NCBI RefSeq assembly: GCF_947488515.1
Contig: NZ_CANKZF010000001.1
Span: forward strand, 186,001-250,000
Direction of reading: 5' to 3'
Source of the DNA: an uncultured Nocardioides sp.
GTDB taxonomy: Bacteria > Actinomycetota > Actinomycetes > Propionibacteriales > Nocardioidaceae
DNA length: 64,000 nt
Shown here: positions 27,004 through 35,725 of the stretch, in pieces
Layout: each line of letters begins with the position of its first letter
How positions within the stretch are numbered: position 1 is the first letter of the stretch
Program-made: the position numbers and the translations under genes
Notes under the pieces: generated by a model
What the model saw: the letters and a program-made list of their open reading frames with translations, nothing else
Told to the model about the DNA's origin: nothing
Database searches by the model: none

Positions 27004-27009
27004 ATCCTG
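27004..27009 (-). promoter_or_regulatory. -10-like CAGGAT for leaderless PaiB-like gene
   Basis: CAGGAT on the minus strand, 7 nt (ggtggcc) before ATG 26996. It is paired with an identical hexamer for the divergent ligase gene. Confidence 0.45.
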
Positions 27010-27044
27010 CCCGTTCGGGTGGCACCGTTGTCGGTGCCGGGCGG

Positions 27045-27050
27045 CAGGAT
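27045..27050 (+). promoter_or_regulatory. -10-like CAGGAT for leaderless ligase gene
   Basis: CAGGAT is followed by 6 nt (gggtcc) and ATG 27057. No Shine-Dalgarno sequence is present. Confidence 0.45.
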
Positions 27051-27056
27051 GGGTCC

Positions 27057-28586
27057 ATGCTGCTCGCCGAGCTCGTCGCCACCTCCGCCGCCGTGGCCGC
27101 CACCCGCTCCCGCAAGGCCAAGGTCGCCGCGCTCGCGGAGCTGCTCGGTCGCGTCGAGCCCGAGGAGCTCGAGGTGGTGGTCTCCTACCTCGGCGGCACG
27201 CTGCGCCAGCGGCGCACCGGCCTCGGGTGGCGCGGCGTCAGCGACCTCCCCGCCCCCGCCGACGAGCCCTCGCTGACGGTCCGCGAGGTCCACGACGCCT
27301 TCGAAGCGATGGCGCACCTGTCCGGCACCGGGTCGCAGCTCGCGCGGAAGGAGGCGGCGGCGCAGCTGTTCGGTCGCGCGACCGCCGCCGAGCAGGCGTG
27401 GCTGCGTGCGATCGTCACGGGCAACGTCCGTCAGGGGGCGCTCGACGCGGTCACGCAGGAGGCGGTGGCCCAGGTGGCCGACGTGCCGCTCGCCGCGGTG
27501 CGGCGCGCCGCGATGCTGGCCGGCTCGACCGTGGCGGCCGCCGGGGCGGCGTTCGCGGGCGAGGAGGCGCTGGACGGGATCGGGCTCGAGGTCGGCCGAC
27601 CGGTCATGCCGATGCTCGCCTCCAGCGCGCCCGACGTCGCTGCCGCGATGGGGGGCCTCTCCCCCGACGGCGAGACCGAGGTCGCCATCGACGCCAAGCT
27701 CGATGGGATCCGCATCCAGGTCCACCGCGACGGCGACGAGGTGCTCGTCGTGACCCGCAGCCTCGACGACATCACCGCGCGGCTCCCCGAGGTGGTCGAG
27801 GTCGCCCGCTCCCTGCCCGCCGAGCGCTTCGTCCTCGACGGCGAGGCGCTCGCCCTCTCCGACGACGGGCGCCCGATGGCCTTCCAGGACACCGCCAGCC
27901 GCACCGCCCAAGACTCTGGTGTCGCGGTCACCCCCCACTTCTTCGACCTGCTGCACGTCGACGGCCGCGACCTGCTCGACTCCCCCGGCCACGAGCGCCT
28001 CGAGGCGCTCGACGCGCTCGTCCCGGAGCAGCACCGCGTGCGCCGCCTCGTGACCGCCGACCCGCAGGCCGCCGACGCGTTCGCCGCCGAGACCGTCGCC
28101 GCGGGTCACGAGGGCGTCGTGCTCAAGGACCTGTCGGCGCCCTACGCCGCCGGGCGTCGCGGCTCGGCGTGGGTCAAGGTCAAGCCGCGGCACACCCTCG
28201 ACCTGGTGGTCCTCGCCGTCGAGTGGGGGTCCGGGCGGCGCGAGGGGTGGCTGTCCAACATCCACCTCGGCGCGCGCGACGAGTCGTCCGAGACCGGCTT
28301 CGTCATGCTCGGCAAGACGTTCAAGGGCATGACCGACGAGATGCTCGCGTGGCAGACCGAGCGGTTCACCGAGCTCGCCGTCTCCCCGGCGACCCTCCGC
28401 GACACCTATGTCGTGGAGCTGCGGCCGCTGCAGGTGGTGGAGATCGCCTTCGACGGCCTCCAGCGCTCGACCCGCTATCCCGGCGGCGTCGCGCTCCGCT
28501 TCGCCCGGGTCCTGCGCTACCGCGACGACAAGGGCCCCCACGAGGCCGACACGATCGAGACGGTGCGCTCACACGTCACCGCGTGA
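27057..28586 (+). CDS. ATP-dependent DNA ligase (LigB type)
   Basis: 509 residues. An N-terminal helical DNA-binding domain (residues 1-170) is followed by the nucleotidyltransferase core: AIDAKLDGIRIQVHRDGDEV with the adenylated Lys near 213 in the KxDG motif, FVLDGEALALSDDGRPMAFQ (motif III region), EGVVLKDLSAPY (motif IV) and WVKVKPRHTLDLVV (motif V). An OB-fold domain ends in VALRFARVLRYRDDKGPHEA. The length and order match mycobacterial LigB, an accessory ATP-dependent ligase that seals nicks. Divergent from the PaiB-like gene. Confidence 0.95.
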   Translation: MLLAELVATSAAVAATRSRKAKVAALAELLGRVEPEELEVVVSYLGGTLRQRRTGLGWRGVSDLPAPADEPSLTVREVHDAFEAMAHLSGTGSQLARKEAAAQLFGRATAAEQAWLRAIVTGNVRQGALDAVTQEAVAQVADVPLAAVRRAAMLAGSTVAAAGAAFAGEEALDGIGLEVGRPVMPMLASSAPDVAAAMGGLSPDGETEVAIDAKLDGIRIQVHRDGDEVLVVTRSLDDITARLPEVVEVARSLPAERFVLDGEALALSDDGRPMAFQDTASRTAQDSGVAVTPHFFDLLHVDGRDLLDSPGHERLEALDALVPEQHRVRRLVTADPQAADAFAAETVAAGHEGVVLKDLSAPYAAGRRGSAWVKVKPRHTLDLVVLAVEWGSGRREGWLSNIHLGARDESSETGFVMLGKTFKGMTDEMLAWQTERFTELAVSPATLRDTYVVELRPLQVVEIAFDGLQRSTRYPGGVALRFARVLRYRDDKGPHEADTIETVRSHVTA

Positions 28587-28595
28587 GCGGGCCCT

Positions 28596-29471
28596 TCAGC
28601 CGCGCGGCTTCGCGAGGCGGCAGCCGGGCGCGTCGAGGTCGAACCTCCGCCCGGCGTCCAGGCAGCCGAGGAGCCAGGCCGTCTGCTGCCCGTAGTTCAT
28701 GTGCTTGCGCACGACGACGCGACCGCGGCGGTTCTCCTCGCAGGCGGAGTCGATGCAGCGGCGGCCGCCGACGTAGCCGGTGTTGGCGACCCCGACCACC
28801 AGCCCGGTCTCGCGCGACACGATCGGCGAGCCGGAGTAGCCGCCGCGGATCGCGCAGCCGTCGTGGGCCGGCAGCCGGATCGAGCTCCACCAGTCCCACG
28901 CACGCTCGTGGAGTCGGTGCGCCGTCCCGGTGGTCGTGCAGGCACGCTGCTCGGTCCAGTAGCCGGACGGGATCCGGATCCGCTCGCCGCGCGACGGTCC
29001 CTCGGCGGCCAGGGACAGCGGGGTGACACCGCGAACGGCCAGGTCGGCGTACGTCTCGCGCAGCGTCAGCAGGGCGACGTCGGTGCGGTACATCGAGGCG
29101 TACTGCAGCCGCACGGCCCGCGCCTCGAGCGCGACCCGCCCCTCACCGTCGAGGAGATCGACCCGGGTCCAGCGCCTCTCGGCCACCAGCACCTCGCGGG
29201 CGCCGAGGAACGGCTGGCGCACGCAGTGGCCGTTGGTGAGGACGACGGCGCGGTCGGTGTCGAGGGCAGCAGGCCACCGCACGACCGCCCCGGAGCAACC
29301 GGGCAGCCGTGCCGTCCCTGCGAAGCGCCCCTCGCTGGTCCCAGCGGAGGCACCCAAGGGCGCGACCAGCGCTCCGAGGACCGCTCCCAGGACCGCCACG
29401 ACAAGTGTCGTGCCGGACACGGCGACGGCACGACGGACGGCAGCGACCAACACCCCGGCATCGAACCACAC
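28596..29471 (-). CDS. Secreted trypsin-like serine protease
   Basis: 291 residues. An N-terminal hydrophobic segment (GTTLVVAVLGAVLGALVAPL) serves as a signal peptide. The catalytic triad is visible: His in VVLTNGHCV, Asp in MYRTDVALLTL and Ser in IRGGYSGSPIVSRE. Cys residues suggest extracellular disulfides. The substrate is unknown. The start is uncertain: GTG 29471 is the longest possibility, and further in-frame GTG codons lie within the first 18 codons. The 3' end is 9 nt from the convergent ligase gene. Confidence 0.88.
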   Translation of the reverse strand: MWFDAGVLVAAVRRAVAVSGTTLVVAVLGAVLGALVAPLGASAGTSEGRFAGTARLPGCSGAVVRWPAALDTDRAVVLTNGHCVRQPFLGAREVLVAERRWTRVDLLDGEGRVALEARAVRLQYASMYRTDVALLTLRETYADLAVRGVTPLSLAAEGPSRGERIRIPSGYWTEQRACTTTGTAHRLHERAWDWWSSIRLPAHDGCAIRGGYSGSPIVSRETGLVVGVANTGYVGGRRCIDSACEENRRGRVVVRKHMNYGQQTAWLLGCLDAGRRFDLDAPGCRLAKPRG

Positions 29472-29494
29472 CGGGGCCCGGGCGACGACCTACC

Positions 29495-29500
29495 TAGAAT
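29495..29500 (+). promoter_or_regulatory. -10-like TAGAAT for leaderless TetR gene
   Basis: TAGAAT is followed by 7 nt and ATG 29508. An upstream ATG at 29499 lies within the hexamer, so 29508 is preferred. Confidence 0.5.
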
Positions 29501-29507
29501 GACCGGC

Positions 29508-30233
29508 ATGAGCACCGAGGCGACATCCGCGAACGCGCCCACCCGGGGTGGCACCGCGGCGAACCGGCGCCGTCGGCGCGAGGCCGAGATCATCTCCGCC
29601 ACGCGCCGGCTCTTCGACGAGCGGGGCGTCCGGGACGCCCAGATCGAGGACATCGCCCGGGCTGTCGGCATCAACCGGGCGATCATCTACCGGCACTTCA
29701 CCGGCAAGGAGGAGCTGTTCAGCCTCACGCTGGTGCAGTACCTCGACGAGCTGCGGGTGGCGCTGGAGCAGGCGGCCGCCGTCACGGACGAGCCGCGCGA
29801 CCAGCTCGTACGCCTGGTGGAGGCGTTCGTGGACTACGGCCTGGCCCACCCCGCGTTCGTCGACTGCGCGCAGGCCATCATGCGAAGGCCCGGCGGCGAC
29901 CTGCTCGAGGAGGTCAGCGAGAGCGCGATGTACCGCCTCGGGCAGGCGATCAGCGGGTGCCTGTCGGTGCTGACCCGCACGATCACCGCCGGCGCGGAGA
30001 GCGGCGACTTCCACGTCGACGACCCCGGCCTGCTCGCCAACATGCTCTACGCCAGCGGGCTCGGCACCCTCCAGCTCGGTCGGGTCGCGATGCGGGTCTC
30101 CGAGGAGGAGCCGGGCGTGCCGCGGATCAGCCGCGTCACCGTGGAACAGGTGCGCGACCACATGGTCGCCACCGCGCTGGCGGTCGCCGCCGGGGCTCCC
30201 GCGAGCACGGGGAGCCCGGCCCGGGGCCGCTAG
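29508..30233 (+). CDS. TetR/AcrR family transcriptional regulator
   Basis: 241 residues. The N-terminal helix-turn-helix reads RRRREAEIISATRRLFDERG, QIEDIARAVGINRAIIYRHF and TGKEELFSLTLVQYL, the canonical TetR pattern. The C-terminal half is a helical ligand-binding and dimerisation domain. The target is unknown. The divergent secreted protease and the convergent DUF1206 gene are its only neighbours. Its TAG stop shares CTAG with the stop of the DUF1206 gene on the other strand. Confidence 0.93.
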   Translation: MSTEATSANAPTRGGTAANRRRRREAEIISATRRLFDERGVRDAQIEDIARAVGINRAIIYRHFTGKEELFSLTLVQYLDELRVALEQAAAVTDEPRDQLVRLVEAFVDYGLAHPAFVDCAQAIMRRPGGDLLEEVSESAMYRLGQAISGCLSVLTRTITAGAESGDFHVDDPGLLANMLYASGLGTLQLGRVAMRVSEEEPGVPRISRVTVEQVRDHMVATALAVAAGAPASTGSPARGR

Positions 30234-31039
30234 CGCGAGAGGTGCCTGGCCCGCGCGAAGCAGAAGACGCCGTAGGCGGCGATGCCGAGCGCGATGGCCG
30301 TCAGCAGCACCTGGCCGAACGGCTGCTCCAGCACCGTCTGCAGGGCCTGGTCGAGCCCGCCGGACTTCTTCGGGTCGTGGGTGACCGCGGCGTAGCAGAA
30401 CAGCCCGCCGACGATCGCGATCGCCACGCCCTTGGCGATGTAGCCGATCTTGCCCATCAGGACGTAGACCGAGCCGTCCTTGCCGGCCTGCCCCTGAGCA
30501 TCGAGGTGCTCACGGAACTTCTCGGTCCAGCCGCGGTAGACCAGCGAGCCGCCGTAGCCGATGATCGCCAGTCCGACGACACCCACGATCAGCTGGCCGC
30601 CCGGGAGGTCCATCAGCTTGGAAGTCGTCGAGTCCGTCCCGCCGCCACCGCCGGAGCCGGTCGCGGTCTGCACCGCGCTCCAGCCGATCACGCCGTAGAT
30701 GACCGCCTTGAACAGCGACGTGGCCCGCTTGCGCCACCGCTTGGTGTCGTCGGACTCGTCGCGGTAGCCGAAGGCGAACTCCAGGAGCCGCCACAGCACG
30801 AGCAGGAACATGCCGATGGCGATCAACCACACCAGCACACCGCCCATGGGCTGCTGGGCGAGGTAGTGGAGAGCACCGGAGTTGGAGGCGCTGTCCTCCT
30901 TCTCACCGAAGGCGAGCTGCAGCGCCAGCCACCCGACGAGCAGGTGGACAACACCGTAGGCCACGAGACCGGCGCGGATCGCGTGGTCCATCCAGTCGCT
31001 GTTGTGGGCCTGCTCGGCACTGCGCGTGGGGGCGTTCAT
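30230..31039 (-). CDS. DUF1206 domain-containing membrane protein
   Basis: 269 residues with six membrane helices in three pairs, each pair beginning with a Gly-rich helix (AIRAGLVAYGVVHLLVGWLA; LFKAVIYGVIGWSAVQ; MGKIGYIAKGVAIAIVGGLF). This internal threefold pattern is characteristic of DUF1206. A poly-Gly/Thr loop (GSGGGGGTDSTTSK) lies between repeats. The function is unknown. ATG 31039 has TAGGTT 6 nt upstream, indicating a leaderless transcript. Confidence 0.9.
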   Translation of the reverse strand: MNAPTRSAEQAHNSDWMDHAIRAGLVAYGVVHLLVGWLALQLAFGEKEDSASNSGALHYLAQQPMGGVLVWLIAIGMFLLVLWRLLEFAFGYRDESDDTKRWRKRATSLFKAVIYGVIGWSAVQTATGSGGGGGTDSTTSKLMDLPGGQLIVGVVGLAIIGYGGSLVYRGWTEKFREHLDAQGQAGKDGSVYVLMGKIGYIAKGVAIAIVGGLFCYAAVTHDPKKSGGLDQALQTVLEQPFGQVLLTAIALGIAAYGVFCFARARHLSR

Positions 31040-31045
31040 GGCGCC

Positions 31046-31051
31046 AACCTA
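31046..31051 (-). promoter_or_regulatory. -10-like TAGGTT for leaderless DUF1206 gene
   Basis: TAGGTT on the minus strand, exactly 6 nt (ggcgcc) before ATG 31039. Confidence 0.5.
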
Positions 31052-31137
31052 GGACCTCGCGCCCCCGTGCCGCGACCCGACTGACCCCTGCGGGTGAGTG
31101 GTGCCTCCACCCCCCGCGCGAGGAACCCCGGCTCGCC

Positions 31138-31548
31138 TCAGACCAGGGTGGCGCGGTCGCGCTGGACCGAGCCGAGGAGCCCGTTGACGAAGGCCGGCGA
31201 GTCGTCGGTGGACAGGTCCTGCACGAGGTGCAGCGCCTCGCTGACGGCCACCGTGTCGGGCACGTCGTCGTCGCCCCACAGCAGCTCGTAGACGCCGATG
31301 CGGAGCACGTTGCGGTCGACCGCGGGCATCCGGCTGAGCGTCCAGCCCTTGCTGTAGGTCGTCAGCACCTCGTCGATGCGCTCACGGTGCTCGACCACGC
31401 CCCGCACCAGCGTCGTGGTGTAGTCGTTGGTCGGGCCCTCGCCGGCCTCGATGGCGCGCTCGAGCGCGACCACGGGGTCCTCCGAGCGGAGCTCGGAGGC
31501 GAACAGGATGTCCAGCGCGCGCTTGCGCGCCTTCGAACGGGCAGCCAC
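31138..31548 (-). CDS. nusB: Transcription antitermination factor NusB
   Basis: 136 residues, all-helical. MAARSKARKRALDILFASEL is the conserved RNA/NusE-binding start and SRMPAVDRNVLRIGVYELLW with VAVSEALHLVQDLSTDDSPA followed by FVNGLL is the family core. It binds boxA RNA with NusE (S10) during rRNA transcription. GTG 31548 lies 6 nt after the efp stop, the normal efp-nusB pairing. A pyrR-pyr cluster often follows in actinobacteria but is absent here. Confidence 0.96.
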   Translation of the reverse strand: MAARSKARKRALDILFASELRSEDPVVALERAIEAGEGPTNDYTTTLVRGVVEHRERIDEVLTTYSKGWTLSRMPAVDRNVLRIGVYELLWGDDDVPDTVAVSEALHLVQDLSTDDSPAFVNGLLGSVQRDRATLV

Positions 31549-31554
31549 CTGGTG

Positions 31555-32118
31555 TCAGGCCTTGACGCGGCCGAGGTACGACGAGTCGCGGGTGTCGACC
31601 TTGACCTTCTCGCCGGAGGTGATGAAGAGCGGCACCGCGATGGTGTGGCCGGTCTCGAGCGTGGCCGGCTTCGTGCCGCCGGTCGAGCGGTCGCCCTGCA
31701 GGCCCGGCTCGGTCTCGGCGATCAGCAGCTCGACGGACGCCGGCAGCTCGATGAAGAGGACGCGGCCCTCGTTGGTGGCGACGATCGCCTCCTGGTTCTC
31801 CAGCATGAAGTTCTTCGCGTCGCCCACGACCTCGGGGGTGACCTCGAGCTGCTCGTAGGTGCTGGTGTCCATGAAGACGTAGGACGAGCCGTCGTTGTAG
31901 AGGTACTGCATGGTGCGCTTGTCGACGTTGGCCGTCTCGACCTTGGTGCCGGCGTTGAAGGTCTTGTCGACGTTCTTGCCCGACTCGACGTTGCGGAGCT
32001 TGGTGCGCACGAAGGCCGGGCCCTTGCCGGGCTTCACGTGCTGGAACTCGACGACGGCCCAGAGCTGGCCCTCGATCTTGAGGACCATGCCGTTCTTGAG
32101 GTCGTTGGTGGTTGCCAT
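31555..32118 (-). CDS. efp: Translation elongation factor P
   Basis: 187 residues, the standard three-barrel length. The KOW-like N-terminus reads [20 protein letters not shown]. The loop [16 protein letters not shown] carries the Lys at the tip that faces the peptidyl-transferase centre. The C-terminus [19 protein letters not shown] is typical. EF-P relieves stalling at polyproline. It is co-transcribed with nusB. The two are usually located just after aroQ, but here lie about 15 kb away from it. Confidence 0.97.
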   Translation of the reverse strand: MATTNDLKNGMVLKIEGQLWAVVEFQHVKPGKGPAFVRTKLRNVESGKNVDKTFNAGTKVETANVDKRTMQYLYNDGSSYVFMDTSTYEQLEVTPEVVGDAKNFMLENQEAIVATNEGRVLFIELPASVELLIAETEPGLQGDRSTGGTKPATLETGHTIAVPLFITSGEKVKVDTRDSSYLGRVKA

Positions 32119-32188
32119 GGTGTGATGTCCGCCTTCGTCGATTGTCAAGGAGTCCGTGGGCGGGCCACGGGCCCGGCGCCGACCGACG

Positions 32189-32194
32189 AGTCTA
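32189..32194 (-). promoter_or_regulatory. -10-like TAGACT upstream of efp-nusB
   Basis: TAGACT on the minus strand about 70 nt before the efp ATG, over the 3' end of the phosphotransferase gene. It is the best -10 match for this pair and would give a leadered transcript. Confidence 0.35.
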
Positions 32195-33007
32195 GTGGTG
32201 GCCCGCGAGAGCCATGAAATGCGCGGCCTGCGCCTCGGTGGTGCCGCGCGGGTTGCGTCGCCAGCCCCCGTTGCCCGGCAGGAGCATCGCCAGCCAGAAC
32301 GCCGCGAACAGAGGGCGGTACCCCGCCATCCGGGCGCGGTCCCCCGCGTCGAGACCGACGGCCGCGGGCAGGGCGTCGACGTCGTACACGCCGGGCAGCC
32401 GGCTGCCCAGGTGCTCGACGTGGTCCGCGAGCTCGTACGCCGGGTCGCTGAGGCCGCCGTCCTCGAAGTCGACGAGCCGCACCTCCCCGTCGTGGAGGAG
32501 GACGTTGGCCGGGTTGAGGTCGGCGATCCCGAGGACGGTGAGCCGCGGTTCGGGCAGCGGCGGAGCGGCGACGTACGCCCGCGCGAGGGCCAGGGCATCA
32601 GCCACCCGCGCCGGGTCACGGCACTCCTCGAGGGCCGGCTCGTCGGCGAGCCACTCGACGAGCACCCCGACGAGGGCGTCCGCGGCGTACCTCCGTGGCC
32701 CGATCCCGGCAGCCGTCACCGCCTCGACCGGTACGTCGTACAGCCGGCGCAGCGCAGCTCCCAGCGCAGCGGTCTCGCTCGCCGTCATCGGTCGCGCGGC
32801 CACCGGCTCCCCCGGGACCCGCGACATCACGACCACCGGGCGCTCGCCGTCCTCCCGTCGCAGCGGCCGAGGCGCGAGGCCGGGCGCGTGCTCGGCGAGG
32901 AGCGTCAGGCACGCCCACTCCCGCTCGGCCTGTGCTTCGTGGTCGGCGACGAACTCCTTGCGGACCTCCCCCTCGCCGAAGGTCAGGTCGTGGGTGGAGG
33001 TCTGCAC
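32192..33007 (-). CDS. Aminoglycoside phosphotransferase (APH) family protein
   Basis: 271 residues from GTG 33007. The kinase-like fold shows [17 protein letters not shown] (hinge), the catalytic loop [20 protein letters not shown] with Asp and Asn (the usual HGD is AD here) and the metal site [26 protein letters not shown] and RRNPRG appear near the C-terminus. It may phosphorylate a small molecule such as an amino sugar or homoserine. The substrate is not identifiable. The start is set by TAGGTT 7 nt upstream, back to back with the promoter of the next gene. Confidence 0.82.
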   Translation of the reverse strand: MQTSTHDLTFGEGEVRKEFVADHEAQAEREWACLTLLAEHAPGLAPRPLRREDGERPVVVMSRVPGEPVAARPMTASETAALGAALRRLYDVPVEAVTAAGIGPRRYAADALVGVLVEWLADEPALEECRDPARVADALALARAYVAAPPLPEPRLTVLGIADLNPANVLLHDGEVRLVDFEDGGLSDPAYELADHVEHLGSRLPGVYDVDALPAAVGLDAGDRARMAGYRPLFAAFWLAMLLPGNGGWRRNPRGTTEAQAAHFMALAGHH

Positions 33008-33014
33008 CCGCGCC

Positions 33015-33020
33015 AACCTA
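33015..33020 (-). promoter_or_regulatory. -10-like TAGGTT for leaderless APH-family gene
   Basis: TAGGTT on the minus strand, 7 nt before GTG 33007. It is separated by 8 bp from the -10-like element of the divergent gene. Confidence 0.45.
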
Positions 33021-33028
33021 GCCGTGTG

Positions 33029-33034
33029 TAGCGT
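33029..33034 (+). promoter_or_regulatory. -10-like TAGCGT for leaderless NAD(P)-binding protein gene
   Basis: TAGCGT, 7 nt (cgacacc) before ATG 33042. Confidence 0.45.
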
Positions 33035-33041
33035 CGACACC

Positions 33042-33692
33042 ATGCGAGTCACCATCATCGGCGGGCACGGCAAGATCGCACTCCTCCTGGCACCGTTGCT
33101 CGTGGAGGCGGGGCACGAGGTCACCTCGGTGATCCGCAACCCGAACCACGTCGCCGACGTCGAGGCGACGGGCGCGACCGCCCTGGTCTCCTCGGTGGAG
33201 GACGCCGACACCAACGCACTGGCCGACCTGCTGTCCGGGCAGGACGCCGTGGTCTGGTCGGCGGGCGCCGGCGGCGGCGACCCGGAGCGCACGTTCGCGG
33301 TCGACCGCGACGCCGCGATCCGGTCGATGGACGCGGCGCAGACCGCCGGCGTCGGCCGCTACGTGATGGTGTCCTTCTCCGGGGCCGACCGCGACTCCCT
33401 CGTCCCGGAGGACAACCCCTTCCGGTCCTACCAGGACGCGAAGATCGCGGCCGACGAGCACCTGCGTGCGTCCGCCCTCGACTGGACGGTCCTCGGACCC
33501 GGGAGCCTGACCCTCGAGCCCGGCCGGGGTGCGGTCAACCCGCACGCCCGCTCGGGCGACGGCGACACGACCTCGCGCGAGCTCGTCGCCCAGGTCACGC
33601 TCGCGGTGCTGGACGACCCGCGGGCACACCGCAAGACCCTCGTCTTCGGCGACGGCGACGTCCCGATCGACGACTGGCTCGCCTCGCTCTGA
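33042..33692 (+). CDS. NAD(P)-binding atypical SDR family protein
   Basis: 216 residues. A Rossmann start, MRVTIIGGHGKIALLLAPLL, has the GGxGxxG-like dinucleotide loop. AVVWSAGAGGGDPERTFAVD and VGRYVMVSFSGADRDSL follow, with FRSYQDAKIAADEHLRASAL (YxxxK-like) and LDWTVLGPGSLTLEPG typical of NmrA-like/YwnB sugar epimerase relatives. Its redox or regulatory function is unknown. It ends by overlapping the next gene as TGATG. Confidence 0.9.
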   Translation: MRVTIIGGHGKIALLLAPLLVEAGHEVTSVIRNPNHVADVEATGATALVSSVEDADTNALADLLSGQDAVVWSAGAGGGDPERTFAVDRDAAIRSMDAAQTAGVGRYVMVSFSGADRDSLVPEDNPFRSYQDAKIAADEHLRASALDWTVLGPGSLTLEPGRGAVNPHARSGDGDTTSRELVAQVTLAVLDDPRAHRKTLVFGDGDVPIDDWLASL

Positions 33693-34027
33693 TGCAACGG
33701 CTGTTCGTCTACGGCACCCTCGCGCCAGGGCGACCCAACCACCACGTGCTCGAGCCGCTGGACGGGACCTGGGTCCCGGCCACGGTGCGCGGTGACCTGC
33801 TCGATGTCGGCTGGGGCGCAGAGCACGGGTACCCCGCGCTCGCCCTCCGGGCCGACGGACGCGAGGTGGCCGGATTCCTCTTCACGGCGCCTGCCCTGGC
33901 CGCCCACTGGGGCGCGCTCGACGAGTTCGAGGGTCCCGGCTACTCACGGGTGCTGGCGCAAGCGCGCCGCGAGGACGGCGAGCTCGTGGAGACCTGGGTG
34001 TACGTCGACCGCGCGGCGGCTCACTGA
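33692..34027 (+). CDS. Gamma-glutamylcyclotransferase family protein
   Basis: 111 residues. The AIG2/GGCT fold is shown by MQRLFVYGTLAPGRPNHHVL (YGTL motif) and the putative catalytic Glu in ALDEFEGPGYSRV. It may release 5-oxoproline from gamma-glutamyl amines or peptides. ATG 33692 shares its A with the upstream TGA, so it is translationally coupled to the NAD(P)-binding protein gene. Confidence 0.92.
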   Translation: MQRLFVYGTLAPGRPNHHVLEPLDGTWVPATVRGDLLDVGWGAEHGYPALALRADGREVAGFLFTAPALAAHWGALDEFEGPGYSRVLAQARREDGELVETWVYVDRAAAH

Positions 34028-34114
34028 CGCGGCTGGCGAGTGGTCGCGAAACCCTTTCCACAGGCCCCTTCCGCTGCCCGACCCACTGTCGGTGGGCTCT
34101 GGTTGAGTGGGTGC

Positions 34115-35485
34115 ATGACAGCAGCCACAGCCGTCGATCCCGGGGTCGCCGACCTCGAGGACATGGCTGCCGGCGCGCTGCTGTCCGAGGCCAGCGAGGT
34201 CGAGGCGCTGCTGCGGGAGGGCGAGGTCCACAAGCTGCGCATCGCCTACCAGTGGGCGTTGGCGCATCCCGCGCTCGACTCCTCCTCCGAGACGTCTCGC
34301 GGTCCCTCCCTGCCGTCGGTGCTGACGGCGCCCGAGACCCTGGGCGGGGCGGGCACACCCACCGTCGCCGCGTTCACGCCCGAGCCGCTGGCGGTGGCGC
34401 TCGGGTGCTCGCCCGCGTCGGCTTCGACGTTGCTCGCCGATGCGCTCGACCTGCACCACCGTCTCCCGCTGCTGTGGGACCAGGCCCAGGCGCTGACGGT
34501 GCCGGCCTGGAAGGCGAGGCGGGTGGCCACCCGCACGCGGCACCTCTCCCTCGACGCCGCAAGGTGGGTGGACCGGCAGCTCGCCGGCCGCGCGTCGCGC
34601 CTCGGCGCCGGGGCCCTCGACCGAGTCGTCGCCGAGGCCGCCGCGCGCTGCGACGGGGAGGACCAGGCGGATCGGGAGGCGCGTGCGCGCCTGTCGTGGG
34701 ACGTCGTTTTGGTCCACCCCGACCCGCTTCCACTACTCCGGCACGTCCGAGCTGCACGCCACCGGCGACACCCTCGACCTGACGCGATTCCACGACGTCG
34801 TCTGTGCGGAGGCCGAGGCCCTCGGCGCGCTCGGCGACACCGACGACCTCGGCGTGCGCAAGGCCAAGGCCCTCGGGGTGATCGCTGACGCCCAGGCGCG
34901 CCTCGACCTGACCACGCTCGTCCCCGCTCCCGACCCGGGGCGCACGAGCAGGCCCGCCGTCAGGCACTCGGACGACGTGAGGCAAAGGTCCGGCTCTACC
35001 TCCACGTCTCGCTCGCCGACGTCGTCGCAGGCAACATGTCCGCGACCGGGTCGGTCGAGGGACTCGGCCCGGTGTCCCTCGACCTGGTCCGCGGCTGGGC
35101 CGGTCGATCCCGCGTCACGGTGCAACCCGTCCTCCACGTCGCGGCCGACGACCGCTGGTCGGTGGACCGACACGACCCACCCCCGCGGATGGCCGACGAG
35201 GTGCGGCTCCGGGACGAGTCATGCGTCTTTCCGTGGTGCGGCCGTCCCGCACGCCAGTGCGACCTCGACCACCGCGCGCCCTTCGAGGACCCGGGCGACG
35301 GCGGGCCGCCGGGGCAGACGTCGCCCGAGTCGCTCGCTCCCCTGTGCCGGCGACACCACCGGGCGAAGACCTCGGGGTCGTGGTCCTACGAGCGGGTCGC
35401 TCCCGGCGCCTACCTCTGGACCGGTCCCGCGGGCCTCTCGGTCATCGTCACGCCGCGCGGCACGCTCACCGTCCCGCGGAGCTGA
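34115..35485 (+). pseudogene. DUF222/HNH endonuclease gene with two compensating frameshifts
   Basis: The three segments read as one DUF222-HNH protein of about 456 residues. Frame 1 runs to WDVVLVHP, then a net +1 shift near 34717-34720 (CCCC) moves to TRFHYSGTSELHATGDTLDL. A net -1 shift near 34937-34940 (GGGG) returns to the first frame: AHEQARRQALGRREAKVRLY onwards. The C-terminus has the HNH site ESCVFPWCGRPARQCDLDHR and PLCRRHHRAKTSGSW. A 5-bp deletion in a CGACC repeat could also explain the first shift. Such proteins are very numerous in actinobacterial genomes and often decay. The ATG has TTGAGT 6 nt upstream. Confidence 0.85.
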
Positions 35486-35630
35486 CGCGGGCGTCTGCGA
35501 CGCGGCCATCCCGTACGCGATGGGGCGTATCGCGTCAGGATGGTCAGGATCGTCTCGCGAGGCCGCTCGTTCTGCCCCTCCGCTCATCTGGAGCCCGCGC
35601 AAGGCGCATCTACCCGGTCAGGGTGCGTCC

Positions 35631-35700
35631 TCTGGGTCCATCACCGTCGCCCTCGCCGACCTCCGCTCCGCTCCGAGCCGAGCCCTCGACGCATCCGAGG
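35631..35700 (+). repeat. 70-bp imperfect direct repeat, left copy
   Basis: It matches 36621-36690 at 57 of 70 positions with no gaps. In frame it encodes ITVALADLRSAPSRALDASE, the N-terminal segment of a small protein whose remainder is missing here. Confidence 0.75.
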
Positions 35701-35725
35701 GACGTTCGACCCCGCCGCCGGGCCG

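Noticed and set aside
34081..34097. Small hairpin CCCAC-TGTCG-GTGGG as a terminator before the HNH gene
   Set aside because: Only a 5-bp stem, located where the -35 region of the HNH gene would be. It is too weak to call.
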